From NCBI GenBank assembly GCA_030452275.1, contig JAKDMR010000069.1:1-8553 (forward strand): DNA of 8,553 bases. Direction: 5' to 3'. The translations under genes and the position numbers were made by a program. The stretch's first letter is position 1. Each line of letters opens with the position of its first letter. The notes under the pieces are model-generated. The model saw nothing but the letters and a program-made list of their open reading frames with translations, searched no databases and had not been told where the DNA came from. The DNA comes from Candidatus Nitrosocosmicus sp. Lineage in GTDB: Archaea; Thermoproteota; Nitrososphaeria; Nitrososphaerales; Nitrososphaeraceae. This document shows, piece by piece, positions 5,524 to 8,553 of the stretch.

Positions 5524-5550
5524 AGAACCGATATCGGCATTAGCCCCCTT
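5524..5550 (+). repeat. 27-bp direct repeat, copy 1
   Basis: This is identical over 27 bases to 7007-7033 and in the same orientation. It contains the palindrome CCGATATCGG followed by CATTAGCCCCCTT. The flanks differ. The two copies bracket the divergent secreted-protein genes. Possible roles include a regulator site, a recombination site, or part of a dispersed genomic repeat. Confidence 0.85.
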
Positions 5551-5635
5551 ACGCTCAAACTAAAATTTTAATAAAATAGATTTATTTTTGAAGAAATGAT
5601 ATTTTTAATATTACTTTAACTTAGTTATATTGAAT

Positions 5636-6108
5636 TTATATCCTTATGGTTATCTCATCTGGTCCTTGTTTAGGATTATTTATAAGATCATAGCATATCA
5701 TTCCATTACCTCCACCCGTTACAGGACCTTCCATACAGAGATGAAATTTCTCGTTTATATCAATCACTCCAGATGGCATTACTATATCAATTGTGTATTC
5801 TCCATTTGATGTGTCGCTATATAGTGCGTCTGATAAATCTATATTAAAATGACCATATTCGGATGCTCTTTTATGTATATATCCACTAAATCATAGAAAA
5901 CGTTATCAATATCAATATTTGAATCGTCAATAAGCGTAGCCCGTATAATAAAATTCCCTTGATTTCCTCCTTGGCTTGCTAGTGCTAAGTCTGCAATCAT
6001 TGTGGAACTGACTAGAAGGGTTACAACTGCTATCGCGGATAATAGAATATGACAAAATTTGTCTCCCTGACCCTGTTTATTCATTATGCTATTTGATGCT
6101 TTGCTCAT
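5636..6108 (-). pseudogene. secreted-protein gene broken by a one-base deletion
   Basis: Reading starts at ATG 6108 (MSKASNS...) with a signal peptide: basic N-terminus, hydrophobic core at about residues 20-38 (ILLSAIAVVTLLVSS), and likely cleavage at ALAS-Q near residue 45. The first frame ends at 5839 after 89 codons, but from residue 73 the neighbouring frame carries a clean continuation (FSGYIHKRASEYGHFNIDLS) that runs to a stop at 5636-5638. Adding one T to the TTT at 5890-5888 joins both into a 157-residue exported protein with a predicted beta-rich body (DIDLSD, EYTIDIVMPSG) and a Cys pair enclosing a glycine-rich loop (CMEGPVTGGGNGMIC). Either it is a recent pseudogene, a sequencing error, or programmed frameshifting. 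A TATA box lies at 6127-6136. Function unknown; its divergent neighbour also encodes a secreted protein with a Cys pair. Confidence 0.75.
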
Positions 6109-6126
6109 ACACTTTAAAAGAAAACT

Positions 6127-6136
6127 ATATTATTTA
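6127..6136 (-). promoter_or_regulatory. TATA box for the frameshifted secreted-protein gene
   Basis: The minus strand reads TAAATAATAT, centred about 23 bases ahead of the ATG at 6108, consistent with a leaderless or very short-leader transcript. Confidence 0.45.
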
Positions 6137-6492
6137 GATTTTGTCATTAAATTGCAATACTCTAATACCCTGAGATGATTAGAAAATTATGTTTTCCTTG
6201 TATTGGTATTGACGAAATCCGTATTTAATAGTCAAGTTTAATCAAATTACAGAGTTTTATTCTTGTTGATAATACATTCCTTTGAAAGTTTTGATCACGT
6301 TAATTCACTAACTCCTCTTATCTAATGCCATTCTAAATAACACCAAATCCGTTTAAAATCTGTTACAAATAACATATATGATGTTTTATCGTCCAAAACC
6401 TACTCTATGTCCGCTAGAGTAACTATCATGATCATCAATCAGATTCTATTAGTATGAGAATATTAGATTCTTGTATTTAGTTAGCAAATCCG

Positions 6493-6500
6493 ATATATTT
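6493..6500 (+). promoter_or_regulatory. TATA box for the small secreted protein
   Basis: ATATATTT sits 20-27 bases before ATG 6520 and predicts a leaderless or short-leader transcript. AAAAGGT immediately before the ATG is too close to act as a normal Shine-Dalgarno site. Confidence 0.5.
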
Positions 6501-6519
6501 TCTATTACATATAAAAGGT

Positions 6520-6879
6520 ATGAGCAAAATAATAACTCAGAACAAAAACAAAAACATAAAGACATTTTCAGGAGGCTGTTTTCTTTTTATAGCACTCTTA
6601 ATAACGGGGTCAACGTTAGGTTTAGGAACAAATACACCTCAAGCATTGGGAGAAAATTTAAAACAATTCAAATTGGCTGATAGGGATTCAAACCGAGCAT
6701 CATTAGCGATGCCACAAGATTCCTTTTTAGGATTAAAAGGAAATGATGATGGTGCTGCTAAAGATACAAACGTGGACGTTGGAGAAACAATAATTGTTAA
6801 CGGAGATCATTGCGGGGTTGAAGACGAAGATAGTGGAACATCCTATCCGATTAGTTGTGATACCGGAGATCCACTATAA
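6520..6879 (+). CDS. small secreted protein with acidic Cys-pair tail
   Basis: The 119-residue hypothetical protein has an export signal: a basic N-terminus (K3, K9, K11, K14), a hydrophobic core at 20-36 (CFLFIALLITGSTLGLG), and probable cleavage near QALG-E at about residue 44. The mature part of about 75 residues is hydrophilic and turns acidic; C98 and C113 flank EDEDSGTS and could form one disulfide outside the cell, with clustered Asp/Glu able to bind metal. No family is recognised. It faces away from the frameshifted secreted gene, which has a similar plan (MSK start, signal peptide, C-terminal Cys pair), so the two may be co-controlled from the shared 411-base gap. A T8 run starts immediately after its stop. 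C20 lies inside the hydrophobic core and lacks a lipobox, so a lipoprotein is unlikely. Confidence 0.65.
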   Translation: MSKIITQNKNKNIKTFSGGCFLFIALLITGSTLGLGTNTPQALGENLKQFKLADRDSNRASLAMPQDSFLGLKGNDDGAAKDTNVDVGETIIVNGDHCGVEDEDSGTSYPISCDTGDPL

Positions 6880-6910
6880 TTTTTTTTGATAATAACAAAA
6901 TTATTTTTTT
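6880..6910 (+). terminator. T-run terminator after the small secreted gene
   Basis: T8 (6880-6887) starts directly after the stop codon and a second T7 run follows at 6904-6910. Tandem T-tracts like these are efficient archaeal terminators. Confidence 0.6.
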
Positions 6911-7006
6911 CTATCTAATTCATTCAAATTATACGTGATTAAAATCTTTGAATAACAAAAACATTAAATTTAACAGTCTAGCAGTATGTATTAGAATCTC
7001 CATTAG

Positions 7007-7033
7007 AGAACCGATATCGGCATTAGCCCCCTT
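7007..7033 (+). repeat. 27-bp direct repeat, copy 2
   Basis: Exact match to 5524-5550, same orientation, start-to-start distance 1483 bases. Here it is followed 12 bases later by an imperfect hairpin that copy 1 lacks, showing that the conserved unit is only the 27-bp block. Confidence 0.85.
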
Positions 7034-7045
7034 GGACCCGAATCT

Positions 7046-7087
7046 CATACTGATCATTCAATCTCATGAGAATTCTCTGATAGTATG
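7046..7087. repeat. 10-bp hairpin with bulged G and palindromic loop
   Basis: CATACT-G-ATCA (7046-7056) pairs with TGATAGTATG (7078-7087), giving 10 bp with one bulged G. The 21-base loop contains two shorter palindromes, CTCATGAG and GAGAATTCTC, which overlap. It lies between convergent genes and may aid RNA 3'-end formation or stability; no direct evidence of function. Confidence 0.55.
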
Positions 7088-7373
7088 ATCCCATTTGCTT
7101 CTCTAATCATTGGATCCTAAACCTAAACCCAAAGTTTCAAATCACAAACTAAGTATATATGCTCATGAAGAGAAATCTGCCTTTTTTATTGTAGACCAAT
7201 GAACATCCTTTTACCTTTGATACCATTTAGGAGAAATAGAATAAAACATTAATACAAAAAAATACTTATTGAAGGGCAGTAATTGAAATCTCAATCAATT
7301 ACTTTTATCAAATTCATTTTTAAGAAAAGAATTAGTTATTGCTGCTTTCTTCCTCTTCTCTATTGTTTTCTGT

Positions 7374-8546
7374 TTAATTATCTTCATTGACGTCTTCGGT
7401 ATGGTCTTCACTTTCATTATTGTTATCGTTTGTAGAATCAGAATCAGAATTGGAGGGAGGACCTTGGTCCTTTTCTAAAGAATCCTCATCTTCTCTTTCA
7501 CTTTCTTCCTCTCTTTCTGCTTCTTCACATTCTGAAGAACTACCGCCAGAGGAGCCTGACTCTTCACTACAATTTTCATCGTCAAACCATGGATTACCCT
7601 TATCATCAGTCTTCTTTTCTCCACGTTGGTTATCTTCATTATCATCTTCGTCATCATCAGCATCATCATTGCCTCTGGTATTGGAGTCGTCGTCATTACT
7701 ATTTACAAATTCTGGCTGATTGGTCATAGGGGAATTATTAACTAAACCGTCTCCATCACCATTAGCAATTCCGTTTGAAGAAACGAATGATGTTTTTGTA
7801 TTGAGAGGCTCACTCATGGAACTTTGAGTAGACTGTACATTTAGAGAATAAAATGCACCTTGAGATTTAGTCTTGTTATCTGTTATTGTAATATCAAATG
7901 ACACCATTTGATTATTAGCAAGATTTCCAACGTTTAGTCCAAAGGTCTGAGTTCCAATAACTCCAAGACTAGAATTATCATAAAACGTTGCAACGAGATT
8001 CAAAAATTGTTCTGGAGTCTGACCTTGGTTTATTATATTACCTATGATATGAGGATTGCCAGCATTATCCAAAAATGAACTACTACCATTTATTACAAGA
8101 CTTGCAGGTTTTTCTTCTGTTGCATGTTGAGAGGTAGCAGAGAACTCTATAAAGTTAAACTTACCTAGAATTTGTTGAGGGTCCTGTATTACAATATCAA
8201 ACGGAGATAATTCACCAGTTCTTAAAGTATTGATAGAAGTAAAAACAGAGTGATTTCCTATTACAGCATTGTTAGTTGTATCAGAAAGAATGCCTGTAAT
8301 CACAATGTCAGTCTGAGACTGAGTTGATGTATTATTTACCTCGCCTATAAAATGAAAATTACCTAAATCATCTGTGAATGTGGAGGTACTAATAATTTCG
8401 ATAGGATCAGAATTTGCTATTTGGGCAGATACTAAAGGACCAAGTTGTAAAAGATTCAATTCGGTAAAAGTAAAGACCGAACAAATGAGGGAAATCAGGA
8501 TTAGAGAAAATACCATCAAGTCTACTCTATTTTTTGATAATGACAT
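7374..8546 (-). CDS. secreted protein with two FxLYD-like beta domains and acidic tail
   Basis: The 390-residue protein is exported: basic N-terminus (SKNR), hydrophobic core at 11-30, and an AXA-type cleavage site after VSA (residue 41). Two homologous beta-sandwich units follow, about 49-136 and 149-238; each has a strand ending in a D-x-x-G-N/x-x-H/x-I-G-x-x-x-N motif (DDLGNFHFIGEVNN; DNAGNPHIIGNIINQG), a stretch ending in IG, and a closing F-D-I strand. This fits FxLYD-type domains common on archaeal cell surfaces. Residues 245-390 are low complexity and very acidic (Asp/Glu/Ser/Asn), with C326 and C340 as a possible disulfide around a Ser/Gly loop. There is no C-terminal membrane anchor, so it is probably released or bound to the S-layer through charge or calcium. 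ATG 8546 is preferred because it supplies the basic N-terminus. Its promoter lies outside the window. Confidence 0.8.
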   Translation of the reverse strand: MSLSKNRVDLMVFSLILISLICSVFTFTELNLLQLGPLVSAQIANSDPIEIISTSTFTDDLGNFHFIGEVNNTSTQSQTDIVITGILSDTTNNAVIGNHSVFTSINTLRTGELSPFDIVIQDPQQILGKFNFIEFSATSQHATEEKPASLVINGSSSFLDNAGNPHIIGNIINQGQTPEQFLNLVATFYDNSSLGVIGTQTFGLNVGNLANNQMVSFDITITDNKTKSQGAFYSLNVQSTQSSMSEPLNTKTSFVSSNGIANGDGDGLVNNSPMTNQPEFVNSNDDDSNTRGNDDADDDEDDNEDNQRGEKKTDDKGNPWFDDENCSEESGSSGGSSSECEEAEREEESEREDEDSLEKDQGPPSNSDSDSTNDNNNESEDHTEDVNEDN

Positions 8547-8553
8547 TTTGATT

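Larger units (their letters stand above)
5405..5635. other. intergenic region with T-rich terminator and repeat copy 1
   Basis: Between the tail-to-tail SEC-C gene and frameshifted secreted-protein gene lie a T-rich stretch, a TATA-like TTTAATATA near 5500, and the first copy of a 27-bp repeat at 5524-5550. No gene is seen. Confidence 0.5.
6109..6519. other. 411-base divergent promoter region
   Basis: The region separates two outward-facing secreted-protein genes. Each end has a TATA box at leaderless distance. The middle is AT-rich with no gene; the short palindrome ATCATGAT near 6425-6432 is the only symmetric site I noticed. Confidence 0.5.
6911..7373. other. intergenic region with repeat copy 2 and a hairpin
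   Basis: No gene is supported in this gap between two convergent genes. It carries the second 27-bp repeat (7007-7033), a bulged hairpin just after it (7046-7087), and a T6 run at about 7184-7189. Bases 7335-7373, on the minus strand, extend the reading frame of the FxLYD gene beyond its stop. Confidence 0.5.

Noticed and set aside
5524..5550. Peptides read from the 27-bp repeat (PISALAPL on plus, MPISVL after AGGGGG on minus)
   Set aside because: Both copies read through only a few common codons and then diverge into stops, so a conserved peptide is less likely than a DNA or RNA element.
5524..7033. Insertion sequence bounded by the 27-bp repeats
   Set aside because: The repeats are direct, not inverted, and no transposase or integrase is encoded between them.
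7387..7719. Plus-strand serine-rich open frame
   Set aside because: It is the complement of the acidic Asp/Glu/Ser tail of the minus-strand FxLYD gene; codon composition alone produces it.

Overview
The window looks like a stretch of chromosome from an archaeon, most probably an ammonia-oxidising member of the Nitrososphaeria (Nitrososphaera/Nitrosocosmicus-like). The reasons are a low G+C content, TATA boxes about 25 bases ahead of start codons (leaderless transcripts), tRNA genes without an encoded CCA end, a tRNA-Glu interrupted by a short D-loop intron, and secreted proteins of a type common in these archaea. Genus is an inference; no ribosomal or ammonia-oxidation gene is present to settle it.

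Layout. Bases 1-465 hold no convincing gene but carry a perfect 10-bp inverted repeat. A short degenerate remnant (466-560) precedes a small zinc-ribbon gene (578-832, +) whose tail runs antisense into an intron-containing tRNA-Glu (777-872, -). Next come a small Cys-rich hypothetical gene (1055-1336, +) with a TTG start behind a 12-bp palindrome, and a gene with an N-terminal C2H2 zinc finger (1778-2350, +) with a GTG start. A CADD/TenA-like (heme-oxygenase fold) putative diiron enzyme, likely connected to p-aminobenzoate/folate supply, lies at 2688-3377 (+). A CAU-anticodon tRNA (3439-3512, +) is followed by a 578-residue SEC-C zinc-motif protein (3668-5404, +).

The right part is devoted to exported proteins: a frameshifted secreted-protein gene (5636-6108, -), a divergently transcribed small secreted protein (6520-6879, +), and a 390-residue secreted protein with two FxLYD-like beta domains and a long acidic tail (7374-8546, -). 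Two exact 27-bp direct repeats (5524-5550 and 7007-7033) bracket the divergent secreted pair.

Apart from that bracketed pair there is no obvious operon: nearly every gene has its own upstream spacer, often with its own TATA box. Small zinc-binding proteins, exported proteins, solitary tRNAs, palindromes and broken genes suggest an accessory, fast-changing region. No complete new defence, mobile or biosynthetic system could be demonstrated. The most distinctive items are the repeat-bracketed secreted pair, the frameshifted gene, the D-loop tRNA intron and the unusual CADD-like active site.
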